Of a DNA stretch of 64,000 nucleotides, positions 1 to 10,731 are shown in pieces. The stretch spans positions 57,729,891 through 57,793,890 of the forward strand of contig CM054179.1 of the NCBI GenBank assembly GCA_028829895.1. The letters run 5' to 3'. The notes below the pieces were generated by a model. The model worked only from the letters and a program-made list of their open reading frames with translations, did not search any database and was not told where the DNA came from. Position numbers and translations under genes: made by a program. How positions within the stretch are numbered: the first letter of the stretch is position 1; every line of letters starts with the position of its first letter. Source of the stretch: Sinotaia quadrata. Its lineage: Eukaryota; Mollusca; Gastropoda; Architaenioglossa; Viviparidae.

Positions 1-55
1 ATGAATGTATTAGGAGATGGGGAAGGGAACTCGGGAACAAAGGGAATTCACTGAC

Positions 56-289
56 CTTGCAATGCTTCTTTAGCTCTGTTAAGTTCTTGTCTGGACTGAA
101 TGAGCTCCAACTTGAGTTCTCCATAGCTTGGACCGTTGGTGCCAGACTCTCGGCGGATACACTGGTGTTCTTCCAACTGACGAGTCAAACTTTGAATCCT
201 GTCCTCCAGCCGTGAATTTTCTTCTCGAAATCTGGAGATGATCGCATGGCTTTCGGATGAAGAATTCTCCATGCATGATTGGTGACACT
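56..289 (-). CDS. KAZN: Kazrin internal exon (coiled-coil block)
   Basis: Internal coding exon of kazrin, a cytoplasmic scaffold which in vertebrates binds periplakin and ARVCF-catenin and acts in cell adhesion, RhoA signalling and endosomal traffic. The 78-codon exon starts after a TATCTGCAG acceptor (AG at 291-290) and stops at a CAAG|GTCAGT donor (GT at 55-54). Both ends are phase 1. The peptide has a MENS start-like block, a heptad-rich segment (FREENSRLEDRIQSLTRQLE, residues 21-40) and ends ELNRAKEALQ. This parallels vertebrate kazrin, which has MENPQ..., REEVSRLQEEV... and ELARAKEALQ in the same order. It joins the 4980-5585 exon through a split Glu codon (G|AG). Downstream coiled coil and SAM-domain exons are off the left edge. 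The family call comes from remembered kazrin sequence, not a search. Confidence 0.85.
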
Positions 290-299
290 CTGCAGATAG

Positions 300-930
300 G
301 ATGGATTTTAATTTACTGGATGGTGTAAGTCCAAATGGTTATATTTTATGGAATAAATGTTTCACTATTTAATGATGTGAAAAATCATTGATATGAACAG
401 AATAGTGATGTGATGGATGTCTTTCACACTGTGACTAGTGTGAGCAATCTTGAAGATATCTCTTAAACATGAGACCATAATTAATTTTAATAATTTTAAA
501 AATTAATAATTGATTCTTAATACCGGCAAAAGGCAATAGTTGTCAGATTTTAGATAGACCTTTGCAACACTATCAAAATGTTATCATGTTCTAATTGTCA
601 ATGATACAGAGTTCAAGGCTGTTACACATGCTCCAAACATCTATAGAATATTTGTTATAAGATATGCATTTGTTTAGTTAAATATCAATGAAATCCCAGT
701 ATTTTTACTTGGTATTCACACAAAATTACATGGCAAGAGAAAAGGAAAAAACAAATATAATTTTTAATGATTTTCAATTTTATATAAACATATATACATA
801 AAAGTACCAATCAATGATTAATCACTTTCCACATGCAAAAGGCACTATGTATCATATTTCACTCATTCATATCTTACTTTCATGAACATATGCAAGGTAT
901 ATATCTGTTAAAAATAACAAATATGGCATA
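300..930. other. Unique AT-rich intronic sequence
   Basis: Non-repetitive AT-rich sequence inside the kazrin intron. No open frame, RNA gene or element end was recognised. Confidence 0.6.
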
Positions 931-935
931 AATTT

Positions 936-1056
936 AGCAACCCAGTAACACCCAATAACAACTTGAAGTGCAAAAATGGACATGCAAGAAAATAAATATA
1001 GCAACCCATAACACCCAATAACAACTTAAATTGAAATGGACATGGAAGAAAATAAA
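936..1056. repeat. Two-copy tandem duplication, about 60 bp
   Basis: Two diverged copies of a unit containing agcaaccca and acacccaataacaactt. The open frame across it on the minus strand is low complexity and not considered coding. Confidence 0.7.
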
Positions 1057-1130
1057 TTTAAATAATACAATGATGCACCACAAGCTATGTTTATTTACAT
1101 TCTTTTGTTTTTCCTTGTTTCCTCCATATA

Positions 1131-1269
1131 CCAAGCTGAGATGTGTGATTGATATGGAGCCTTGTGTCCTCATCAACTCAGGTTATCCACTCATTTCACC
1201 AAGCTGATATCTGTGATTGATGTGGAGCCTTGTGTTCTCATCAACTCAGGTTATCCACTGATTTCACCA
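1131..1269. repeat. Two-copy tandem duplication, about 68 bp
   Basis: Two close copies of a unit that includes tgtgattgatatggagcctt and tcatcaactcaggttatcca. Confidence 0.8.
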
Positions 1270-1675
1270 AGTTCAGTGAACACAAATAAGCCAGCTATTC
1301 ATTTCTCCAAGTAACAGCCAATGAACACAATCAAATAGATATTTTTTAAGTACCAGCCAATAACAGTGGTTTGGGATCCATAAAGTGAATGACTGGAATT
1401 TCTATATATCAATTCATACATCAATTTCCATCTTGGATATGAGGACATATAACCAGTTGATGTTCCGTTTTAACCAAATTGTTTAATATGGCTTTAAAAT
1501 CCATGGATATATTTTGACCAGAGCAAGACCAAATGAGTTCACTTATTTGTATTAAAGAAATATGTTGGTATTTTTCTGTCTCTCCTTGATCACCTAAAGT
1601 TTAAATTAAATTCCATTAACAGTGAAATTAGATCACTATTGTCTGTACTAACATGTATACAAAATCTCATTGTTG

Positions 1676-1893
1676 ATCAACTGCATCTTCCCTGCAATCT
1701 CTGTTTGAAACCACACCCCAGCAATAATCAGTTGCATCCTGCCTGTATTCTTTGCTTGAAGAGCACACCGCAACAACAATCAGTTGCATAATGTCTGCAT
1801 TCTCTGCTTGAAAAGTAGGTTCCAACAACAATCAGTTGTACAATGTCTGCATTCTCTGTTTCTAAAGCATGTCCCCACAACAATCAGTTGCAG
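1676..1893. repeat. Minisatellite, about 55 bp x 4
   Basis: Four diverged copies marked by the shared word caatcagttg followed by a tgtctgcattctctg-like block. Confidence 0.75.
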
Positions 1894-1925
1894 AGTGGAA
1901 ATGTGCTCTTTTCTACTCAGTATAA

Positions 1926-2086
1926 GTGCCCAGACAACTAAAAGACAGTGGATATCATAAAGATGATTATACATAAATTTATCAAACAGCTAGCAAAACT
2001 TATTACATAGTGCCCAGACAACTAAAAGACAGTGGATATCATAAAGATGATTATACATAAATTTATCAAACAGCTAGCAAAACATA
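1926..2086. repeat. Near-perfect 76-bp direct duplication
   Basis: The segment beginning gtgcccagacaactaaaaga at about 1926 recurs almost unchanged at about 2010, ending at cagctagcaaaac in both. The near identity suggests a recent local duplication. Confidence 0.85.
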
Positions 2087-2309
2087 TTGGTATATCAAAT
2101 CATCATTACTTCCTATCACAATCACACTTGGTATATCAAATCAATTTGCAAATTATTTTCATGACAAGGAGGAAACTAGAGGGTCAACTTGATAGCATCT
2201 TCACTAGCAGACCTCCATACCAACTACCTTTCTCAGACATTCTTTTCTTTATCAAAATGTACAGCACTGTCTCTTCAGTGTCACTGTTTAATCGAATTAT
2301 ACATTTCTA

Positions 2310-2870
2310 AATTCATTTTATTAATGTTTCCTTTATTAAAATCATAATTTATTGGCATATATTGTCATTTTAATTGTGGACTCATCATCCTGTTATGTTG
2401 TTGTCTTTAGTTTTCTTATTATTATATGTTAGAAGTAGTTTGTATGAAGATCTTGTGTATTTTAATATGTAACCATTGAAAGTGTTAAGAAATTGTGTGT
2501 TCTATTAAGTCATCATGATCATAATCATCATTATTATTTTCAACCCACAGCACAATGACATACTGTAAAGTGGAGATAACTGTTCATTTAATTCTTATTC
2601 AGAATGGATAAGTTACAGACCACATATGTCTTATATGAAAATAACACACATATCAAAAAATCATATTTCTTTTAATAGATTGCTGAAATAAAGTAACTGG
2701 TGCACCAGGGTACAAGCTGTATTTGTAGATCTGTGTTGTGCAGAAAATGAAGGAATTGAAATGACAATTGAAGAAATTTAAATGACTGACTGATTGACTG
2801 GCTGACTAATGTCGGCAGAATGGTTTTCTACATTAAAACATAAGGAGGATTAAGTCTCCAACCATATTTT
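2310..2870. other. Unique AT-rich intronic sequence
   Basis: Non-repetitive AT-rich stretch with no feature that I can support. Confidence 0.55.
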
Positions 2871-2879
2871 CAGAGCTGT

Positions 2880-3309
2880 TGATTAAAGACACTGATAACA
2901 CCAGTAAGGATACAGTGTCACAGATTACAGTCATTCATAGCAGTAAAGACTCAGGGTCACAGATTACAGGCATTAATAACATTAAGGACTCAGGGACACA
3001 GATTTCAGGCATTGATAACATTAAGGACTCAGGGTCACAGATTACAGGCATTGATAACATTAAGGACTCAGAGTCACAGATTTCAGGCATTGATAACATT
3101 AAGGACTCAGGGACACAGATTTCAGGCATTCATAACATTTAAGGACTCAGGGTCACAGATTACAGGCATTGATAACATTAAGGACTCAGTATTACAGATT
3201 ACAGGCATTGATAATATTAATAGCAAGGTTATAGTGTTACAGATTACAGGCATTGATACTAGCAAGGATACAGTGTTAGAGATTACAGGCATTGATAACA
3301 GTAAGGCCT
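2880..3309. repeat. Minisatellite, 39 bp x about 11
   Basis: Tandem units containing aaggactcagggtcacagat and tacaggcattgataac. The period is divisible by three, so both strands carry open frames of 13-residue repeats (for example GIDNIKDSGSQIT). The frames follow from the array and there is no independent sign of a gene. Confidence 0.9.
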
Positions 3310-3326
3310 AATATACTATCACACAC

Positions 3327-3467
3327 TTGGACACCCTAATACACTCTCATATACTTGGACACCCTAATATATTATCATATATTTGGACACCCTAATATAT
3401 TATCATATACTTGGACACCCTAATACACTAACACACACCAGGACACACTATCACATACTTGGACACA
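3327..3467. repeat. Minisatellite, about 28 bp x 5
   Basis: Units built on ttggacaccctaatat and attatcatata. The array stops exactly where the LINE fragment begins, near 3466. Confidence 0.85.
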
Positions 3468-4535
3468 TGCTGCCCTTTGGTGCAACATGAAGCTGTACAA
3501 CATCAATGCCAACCTGATCAAAGTCATAGAAAGCCTTTACAGCAAGGCCACTAGCACAGTCTGCTGCAACAGCCAAATAGGAGATTGGTTCAGGACAACA
3601 GTGGGAGCCAGACAAGGCTGCTTACTTTTGCCTATTCTCTTCAACATCTTCCTTGAAAGAATCATGACAGATGCTCTGGAAGACCATGAAGGAACTGTCA
3701 GTATTGGAGGCAGAACAACAACAAACTTACGCTTTGCAGATGACATCAATGGCTTTGCAGGAAATGAGGAAGAGCTAGCTCAGTTGGTGGAAAAACTGGA
3801 CAGGTCAGCTACTGCTTTTGGTATGGAAATCAGTGCAGAGAAGACCAAATTGATGACCAACAACACCAGTGGCATTGGCAATGACATCATGATTGGTGAT
3901 CAGAAATTGGAAATAGTTAATAAATTCAAGTACTTAAGAGCCATCATGACAGACAAGGGATCAAAACCTGAAATATTGTCCAGGATTGCGATGACAATAA
4001 CAGCAATGGCAAGGATGAAGACAGTTTGGAAACACAGAAACATCTCAGTCAGCTCAAAGGTTAGACTGATGCACTCTTGGTTGTATCTGTGATTTTATAT
4101 GCCTGTTAGTCATGGACCCTCACAGTGGATCTCGAAAGGAGGATACAAGCTACTGAAATGAGATGCTTTCGAAGGTTGCTTGGCATTCGTATAGAGATCA
4201 TGTCGTGAATGAGGAAATGGGAAAAAGAATTCGGCAAGCCATTGGGTCCTATGAAGAGTTATTGGCCATTGTGAAAAGCGCAAAATGAAATGGTATGGGC
4301 ATGTCACACGATCAACAGAGCTTGCCAAGACAATCATGCAAGGTACTGTACATGGAGGGCGAAGGAGAGGAAGACAGAGGAAAGGATGGGAGGATAACAT
4401 CTCAGAGTGGACAGGACTGAAACTGAGCAATATGGTAAGATTAGCAGAGAACAGAATGGAATGGAGAAACTGGTTGTCAGGTCATCAGTGGTACCCCAAT
4501 GGTCGATAAGACTAAGGGATAGATAGATAGATTAA
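3468..4535 (+). pseudogene. Decayed LINE reverse transcriptase, 3' half
   Basis: Non-LTR retrotransposon remnant. Coding similarity starts in frame before the first Met, at HAALW (about 3468). From the Met at 3487, residues 42-46 are RQGCL, followed by LFNIFLE (51-57) and the catalytic box FADD at 83-86 (coordinates 3733-3744). Next come the thumb-like segments EISAEKTKL and KPEILSRIA. After about 4085 the frame is broken by frameshifts and stops. LYAC then SWTLT are separated by a TAG near 4104-4110, and the last part resumes at 4285 with WYGHVTRS, GGRRRGRQRK and WEDNISEWTG, ending at 4509. A short GGGATAGATAGATAG tail ends the element. The endonuclease and 5' part are missing. The family resembles LINE copies common in molluscs and amphioxus. 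I do not assign a clade. Confidence 0.88.
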
Positions 4536-4589
4536 TTATTAAGTTTAAAAGCTTTAGATTTAAAAATAAATAAAATAGAACACCATTTG

Positions 4590-4895
4590 ATCGAGTGTCC
4601 ATTAGTTGTCACTTTTATAGAGCACGGATTGTTTCCAAAAAAAAGTCCCACCTAAAACGTCTTCGTGTCTACTGAAAGTCTACCGTGCCCTTTGCATGTC
4701 CGTGTCTATTAAAGGTCACCCTTATATCGTATTTACACGTGTATGTGTTTGTGTCCATTAAGAAATTTTTATAATGCTCTTTGAATGTTTGAGTCCATTA
4801 ACAATGTCTATTAGTCTGTGTCCATTAAAAAAACCCATTCATATATTTATGTTTGTGTCCAAAGAAATGCCTCTTTCATCGTGTCCATTCTGTAA
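4590..4895. repeat. Degenerate repeat with gtgtccatta words
   Basis: An irregular series of gtgtccattaa-like words spaced roughly 45-70 bp apart. It is probably an old, eroded minisatellite. Confidence 0.5.
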
Positions 4896-4979
4896 TAATT
4901 TAAATAATAAAATAAATCATTACTGAAACATCACATCAATGAATAGGTACGGAAAAGCACAAAGAAAGCAAGCACCAAC

Positions 4980-5585
4980 CTTGTCCATAAACTTTGCAGT
5001 CCGGCAAGCTAGAACCTGGAGTTCCATTTGGGCCGCCATTATTTAAAGCTATACGTCTACAAACTTCGTCAATGTCTGTTTCCACTTTTCCAGTCTGGTC
5101 CACTGCTCCGCTGCTATTGCCAACATTGCCATCACCAATACAACCATCACCATAGCAATAAACACCCGTAGACTCTCCCCCACCATCACCGATACCAAAA
5201 CCATCACAATTACCACTAATACAGTCTACTGAAGACATACTGATTTCTGAGAGACGTCTGTTGGTATCAGCCAGTTCCGCCCTTAAGGCTTTCACCTCCT
5301 GATTGGCTGACTGGATCGAGCCGTCAATGCGGATGGCCAGCTGTTTGTTGTCTTCCACCATTTTACGGAACTTTCCCTGTGCGTCCAGCAGAAGTTTGCG
5401 GATCAAAACCATGGACGACTGGACGCTGTTCTGGGCTTTAAGGTCTCCAGGCGTGTCACTCTGGCAATGAGATGGGTCAAGGGCGAGATCTGCTGTTGTC
5501 TTGTTGTCATGGTGACTCTCCGAAGCGGAGGGTCCGAAAATGTATTGCACTATTTGGTCATTAAGTGTGTCCAGTGATTTGATGG
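4980..5585 (-). CDS. KAZN: Kazrin exon (N-terminal coiled coil, Gly-rich linker)
   Basis: 606-nt coding exon. A strong acceptor (TTCTTCCTGTGCTTGCAG) ends at 5586, and the donor AAG|GTTGGT has its GT at 4979-4978. Counting the split Ala as 1, it encodes 202 residues. The segment SSMVLIRKLLLDAQGKFRKM (57-76) leads into VEDNKQLAIRIDGSIQSANQ (77-96) and VKALRAELADTNRRLSEI, forming one coiled coil to about residue 116. A Gly/Ser/Asp-rich linker follows (118-165). The EDNKQLAxRIDG and LRAEL..TNRRL.E motifs match the start of vertebrate kazrin nearly residue for residue, and the glycine-rich linker sits where the human protein has one. About 76 residues lie before the position of the human initiator Met, so the mollusc-type protein is longer at its N-terminus. 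The apparent GTG start at 5595 lies across the splice site and is not used. Confidence 0.93.
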
Positions 5586-5754
5586 CTGCAAGCACAGGAA
5601 GAAATAGGTATAACAGAAATTTTTCAACTTGTTGTTCGTTATTTCTGTCACTTACTCATTTCTATCTTCTGTCACTCTTCTTATCGATATTACTTAACAA
5701 ACCAAAATTATGAAAGTTGCGACATAATACGTGTGGTGGGCTGATATAAACACT

Positions 5755-6247
5755 GAGTGGGTCAATACAGTAAGTAGTGGGTCAATACAGTAAGTAGTGG
5801 GTCAATAGAGTCCATAGTGGGTCAATACAGTAAGTAGTGGGTCAATAGAGTCCATAGTGGGTCAATACAGTAAGTAGTGGGTCAATACAGTAAGTAGTGG
5901 ATCAATACAGTTTGTAGTGGGTCAATACAGTAAGTAGTGGGTCAATACAGTCCATAGTGGGTCAATACAGTAAGTAGTGGGTCAATACAGTAAGTAGTGG
6001 GCCTATACAGTCTGTAGTGGGTCAATACAGTGTGTAGTGGGCCTATACAGTCTGTAATGGGTCAATACAGTAAGTAGTGGGCCTATACAGTCTGTAATGG
6101 GTCAATACAGTATGTAGTGGGCCTATACAGTCTGTAGTGGGTCAAAACAGTATGAAGTGGGTCAAAACAGTATGAAGTGGGTCAAAACAGTGTGAAGTGG
6201 GTCAATACAGCTTGTAGTGACCTACATAGTGCGTAGTAGACCTATAC
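5755..6247. repeat. Minisatellite, exactly 20 bp x about 24
   Basis: Units of the form gtcaatacagtaagtagtgg. Variants are gtcaatagagtccatagtgg and gcctatacagtctgtagtgg. Over about 480 bp the register never shifts, so every copy is exactly 20 bp even though the bases vary. Confidence 0.97.
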
Positions 6248-6249
6248 AA

Positions 6250-6615
6250 ACAATCACACGAAGGAGAACGTTATACATAAACAATACAACACATTTTTTA
6301 CAATAATTATGTTATGCACAAAACATGCCTTCTATTGATAATTAATTAATTAATTATTGTGTTTTTCTCTCCTTCAGTATCACGCACACAATTACTGTAG
6401 AGTACGTATCCTGTACTTTGAACATTTGAAAATGAAAGTGAGTGAGTGAAAATGTCTTGAATATCGCGTTTTTAATAGAAAAATTATTTATTGCAGTCCT
6501 TACTCGCATATTAGTTATTACATCGCATTTAACGCATTTAACAGTTTATTTAGTTACGAGTGTTTCTTAGTCATAAATTCGCCATAATACCTACATGCTA
6601 CATCACAATGCCCTA
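6250..6615. other. Unique AT-rich sequence
   Basis: Mostly unique intronic sequence. No feature was recognised. Confidence 0.5.
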
Positions 6616-6619
6616 ATCG

Positions 6620-7112
6620 CTACCACATAATATCTACTTGCCTCAACACGGTGTCCTAGTTACCACAACATAATATCTACTTGTCACAACACGGTGTCCT
6701 AGTTACCACAACATAATATCTACTTGTCACAACACGGTGTCCTAGTTACCACAACATAATATCTACTTGTTACAACACGGTGTCCTAGTTACCACAACAT
6801 AATATCTACTTGTTACAACACGGTGTCCTAGTTACCACAACATAATATCTACTTGTTACAACACGGTGTCCTAGTTACCACAACATAATATCTACTTGTC
6901 ACAACACGGTGTCCTAGTTACCACAACATAATATCTACTTGTCACAACACGGTGTCCTAGTTACCACAACATAATATCTACTTGTCACAACACGGTGTCC
7001 TAGTTACCACAACATAATATCTACTTGTCACAACACGGTGTCCTAGTTACCACAACATAATATCTACTTGTCACAACACGGTGTCCTAGTTACCACAACA
7101 TAATATCTACTT
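6620..7112. repeat. Minisatellite, 43 bp x about 11
   Basis: Highly homogeneous units containing ttaccacaacataatatcta and cacggtgtcctag. Variation is largely confined to a gtcac/gttac difference. Confidence 0.97.
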
Positions 7113-7283
7113 TCACAACTGTTTCTCTCTCTCTTTCAAAATTTAAATAAAATCCTATCTGCTTACTTTCACAATTGTTTCTCTCTCAAAATTAAAAAAA
7201 AAATTGTTACCCGCTTACTTTCACAACTGTTTCTCTCTCTCTCAAAATTAAAAAAAAAAAGTTACCCGCTTTCTTTCACACTT
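7111..7283. repeat. Minisatellite, about 60 bp x 3
   Basis: Three units with ctttcacaactgtttctctc and an A-rich stretch. The array is fused directly to the end of the preceding 43-bp array. Confidence 0.8.
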
Positions 7284-7865
7284 GTCGCACACAGTACTTA
7301 CGACTCAGCAATGACAGGAATTTATTAATTAGTTCTTATGACAAGATAAATCATCGGGGCGACCAAAACAATAGTTGTTATTTATTATCTGTTACGATCA
7401 TTGACAGTGTGAAACTGTCCTTAGCTCAGACGGAAGACACGGAGCCAGTCTCCAATGTGTAACACATCCACATAAGTTTCCAGTGTGTAACATAATCAGT
7501 GCAATGTGACTTTTCGGTATAATATATAGGCCTACGTCCAAGTGTCCAATGTGAAAATATCGATGTAATGCTCCGAGCAAATGTTTGCTGTGTGACATAT
7601 CAATGTAACGTTCCATCACAGAAAGCTATTTGGGAAAGATTCTATAAATAAACATACCGCTGCAAATGCGTATTACTAGCGCAAAATCGAGTGGCAGAAT
7701 AATATTGTGATATCGCTGTATTGTGTAATAATACTGACAAGCATTAAGAACTGATAATAAGTAACACGTGTCAAGGATCCAGTCAGTACAAGTACACAAA
7801 TTAAGAGTCAGTCATTACCAAATAACACTTGACTTACAACAGAGATGATAAAGCGTTACGGATTT
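7284..7865. other. Mostly unique intronic sequence
   Basis: Contains weak repetition of caatgtg/cagtgtgtaac words at about 7450-7620 but no convincing array or gene. Confidence 0.5.
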
Positions 7866-7871
7866 GTTTGT

Positions 7872-8521
7872 TTGTATTGTAGGGATTGCTTTGAATAGAA
7901 ATGTTTTGTATTGTGGGGATTGCTTTGAAAATTAAAGCTGTTTTGTACTGTAGGGATTGCTTTGAATAGAAATGTTTAGTATTGTGGGGATTGCTTTGAA
8001 AATTAAAGTTGTTTTGTACTGTAGGGATTGCTTTGAATAGAAATGTTTAGTACTGTGGGGATTGCTTTGAAAATTAAAGTTGTTTTGTACTGTAGGGATT
8101 GCTTTGAATAGAAATGTTTAGTACTGTGGGGATTGCTTTGAAAATTAAAGTTGTTTTGTACTGTAGGGATTGCTTTGAATAGAAATGTTTAGTACTGTGG
8201 GGATTGCTTTGAAAATTAAAGTTGTTTTGTACTGTAGGGATTGCTTTGAATAGAAATGTTTTGTATTGTGGGGATTGCTTTGAATAGAAATGTTTTGTAT
8301 TGTGGGGATTGCCCTGAATAGAAATGTTTTGTATTGTGGGGATTGCCCTGAATAGAAATGTTTTGTATTGTGGGGATTGCCCTGAATAGAAATGTTTTGT
8401 ATTGTGGGGATTGCTTTAAATAGAAATGTTTTGTATTGTAGGGATTGCTTTAAATAGAAATGTTTTGTATTGTAGGGATTGCTTTAAATAGAAATGTTTT
8501 GTATTGTAGGGATTGCCCTGA
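7872..8521. repeat. Minisatellite with 71-bp higher-order unit
   Basis: The left part alternates a 34-bp unit (gattgctttgaatagaaatg) with a 37-bp unit (gattgctttgaaaattaaag), giving a 71-bp dimer. From about 8255 only the 34-bp type remains, with gccctgaatag variants. There are about 18-19 monomers in all. Confidence 0.95.
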
Positions 8522-8525
8522 ATGT

Positions 8526-9460
8526 AATATTTAAACGTGAATGAAACTCTCGTTTGCCATTAAATCATATGCAGCTACGACAAACACCATAAAAACAAAT
8601 ATTATTTCTCGCAATATTTACTATATTATTGTACTTAGATGGGGTATTGATAATTATCATGAGAAATAAATTCTAACGAATAATACACCTTCATTTGATT
8701 GCATAATAAACGTCTGTGTTTGTTGCAATTGAACAAAGCTGAATAAATATAGCCCCGCCTGCTTATCCACTGGCTTTTTTATTTTAAATTGATTTCTTAT
8801 TTTTTGCCGTTACATTTATTGACTGTGTTGTATATTCACCGTAAGCGCTATTCTGCAGAGACCCAACGGCTCCATCACTCAAACCAGAGCGTTTACTTAT
8901 GTAGGGATATTCTGATGACAACAACAACGATTGGTTGACTGTATAGTACTTTTCAGTAGTCAAGCCAACAATCGAATTAAGTAAACAGAAGGCTTACTAC
9001 TCCCATGTTAAGTTAACAAAAGGTTTACTACGCCCATGTACAGATAATTTTATGACAGAGAAGGGATGGATTGACTGTCATAAGGTACTTTTAGTAGCCA
9101 AGTCTGCAATCTAGTCATGTAACCGGATGAGCTTATGGAAACATGGGCCCTTGACGTCATTTCCGGAAGGAATTTACAGTCTTACAAAGGCTTCATTCTG
9201 AAGGCATGCCATAAAACGAGATAACGGAGTAATATACATACTTACATCGACAAATCTAAATATAAATAAATTATAAATTATTTTACACTAATTCAAGCCG
9301 CCGGCCAAATGTTATTTCAAACTATTCCGATTTCCTGTTAGACAAGTTGGCGTCTTATTCAAATGACGGGATTTCTGCTCTCGAAGGTGTAGGTGGGTGG
9401 GGTGTCTCTACCTATCTCTATCCCACATCCCGATTTGTTCTCTCGGTGAGGGCTGCGACT
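8526..9460. other. Unique intronic sequence with a CRE/ETS-like motif
   Basis: About 0.9 kb of unique sequence. No coding potential was seen. A consensus CRE next to a palindromic ETS site lies at 9152-9169 and is listed separately. Confidence 0.5.
9152..9169. promoter_or_regulatory. CRE (TGACGTCA) abutting ETS palindrome
   Basis: TGACGTCA at 9152-9159 is directly followed by TTCCGGAA, reading tgacgtcattccggaa with one extra t in the run at 9160-9162. Both are perfect cores of known CREB/ATF and ETS sites. Function here is an inference from motif identity only. Confidence 0.3.
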
Positions 9461-9461
9461 C

Positions 9462-9641
9462 ATTTCCTAGTACGTTGTAAGCTGACTTATATTTGTCCAC
9501 TACACGAACACTAAAGTCAGATTTCTAGTACGTTGTAAGCTGACTTATATTTGTCCACTACACGAACACTAATGTCAGATTTCTAGTACGTTGTAAGCTG
9601 ACTTCTATTTGTCCACTACACGAACACTAAAGTCAGATTTC
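9462..9641. repeat. Minisatellite, about 58 bp x 3
   Basis: Three near-identical units with ctagtacgttgtaagctgac and ccactacacgaacacta. Confidence 0.93.
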
Positions 9642-9872
9642 TGGTTCCGCATGACTCACGGTCCACCCATTATTCGTGCTCTCCGGTTTCAGTTTCACAG
9701 TTTAATGTTTCCCCACAATTAAGAACTTAATGACCCCACTGTGGCTAATACTAAGACTGACCCGTCCATCCAGCACATTTAGGCACTGCATTTGTACTGT
9801 CATATCTAAGAGTGACCCTTCCGTCCGGCATGTTGTAGGTACTGCATTTTTGCTGTCATGTCTAAGCAAAGA

Positions 9873-10056
9873 CAATGTTGACAGAGATTTTGACATCAAA
9901 TCAAATGTTGACAGAGATTTTGACATCAAATCAAATGTTGACAGAGATTTTGACATCAAATCAAATGCTGACAGAGATTTTGACATCAAATCAAATGCTG
10001 ACAGATTTTGACACCAAATTAAATGCTGACAGAGATTTTGACATCAAATCAAATGC
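9873..10056. repeat. Minisatellite, 30 bp x 6
   Basis: Units of gttgacagagattttgacat plus caaatcaaat. One copy has a short internal deletion. The period is divisible by three, so repetitive open frames arise on both strands. Confidence 0.95.
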
Positions 10057-10700
10057 AATGTCCGAGCAAACATCAGCAATAATTGTTAGCGGGATTAGTT
10101 CCTTTTTTTTTAATTTTAAAAGTCTTTTTAAACCGCAATAACTTTTCTCATGCTTCTTTTTACTTTTAAAATAAAATGTTATTGCGGCCCACAACTGAAT
10201 TTATAATCAAACAAATACAAATAGCAACTATTATAATATACTTCTTTATGTAGGGGGCGCTTTCGGCTTCCGCCGCTTTCGCGTCTATAATATACCATAT
10301 TTAGCTCTTAGCTTAAACAATAGCTTGTAAAATAATAATAGTTCATTAAAAAATACATACTTTCAAACCCAACCGGAATAGTACAGCCGCACTTTTGAAT
10401 GTTAGTCAATCTAACGTGATGAGCGGTTGTTTCCGTTTGCTGTTATTGTTTATATTTTAATATTATTATTTAATTTAGATTTCACGTCTCTCACAACTTT
10501 TTCTGTTTTCACGCCAATGGGGAGATAGAAGGGGAGATAACAATATTGGGCTTGCGTGGGAAAAGTAAATGAAAACTTGAAGTTGAAAAATTGAACTTTC
10601 AAATACCGAGGAATACTTCGAGCACGGCGACACCGTGGAGTCCATCTCTGCCCTAGAGTCACCACTCCTGAATTGAGTGCTCCCTAGAGTCACCACTGAA
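10057..10700. other. Unique sequence before the second LINE
   Basis: Unique sequence. It includes a GC-rich word gggggcgctttcggcttccg at about 10253, and gccgctttcgcg at about 10272, similar to aacgctttcgcg at about 12402 beyond the LINE remnant. These might mark element edges, but this is unproven. Confidence 0.35.
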
Positions 10701-10731
10701 GACTCCCGAATTGAGTGCTATAGTGGTGCCC

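Larger units (their letters stand above)
290..4979 (-). other. KAZN: Kazrin intron (4.7 kb)
   Basis: Intron between the two supported kazrin exons: donor GTTGGT at 4979 and acceptor TATCTGCAG at 290, reading on the minus strand. It contains several small minisatellites and a sense-opposed LINE remnant at 3468-4535. The donor is weaker than the consensus. It is chosen because it gives a phase 1 junction with the next exon and ends the exon just before the frame loses kazrin character. Confidence 0.75.

Noticed and set aside
2879..3142. Threonine/serine-like repeat protein GIDNIKDSGSQIT
   Set aside because: Minisatellite frame. It is broken at about 3137 by a single extra base and continues in another frame, as expected without selection.
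5586..5595. GTG start for the 4936-5595 minus frame
   Set aside because: It lies across a strong TGCTTGCAG acceptor. The exon begins at 5585 and needs a base from an upstream exon.
6620..7112. Regular repeats that could suggest a CRISPR array
   Set aside because: Units are contiguous with no unique spacers, and the genome is animal. It is a minisatellite.
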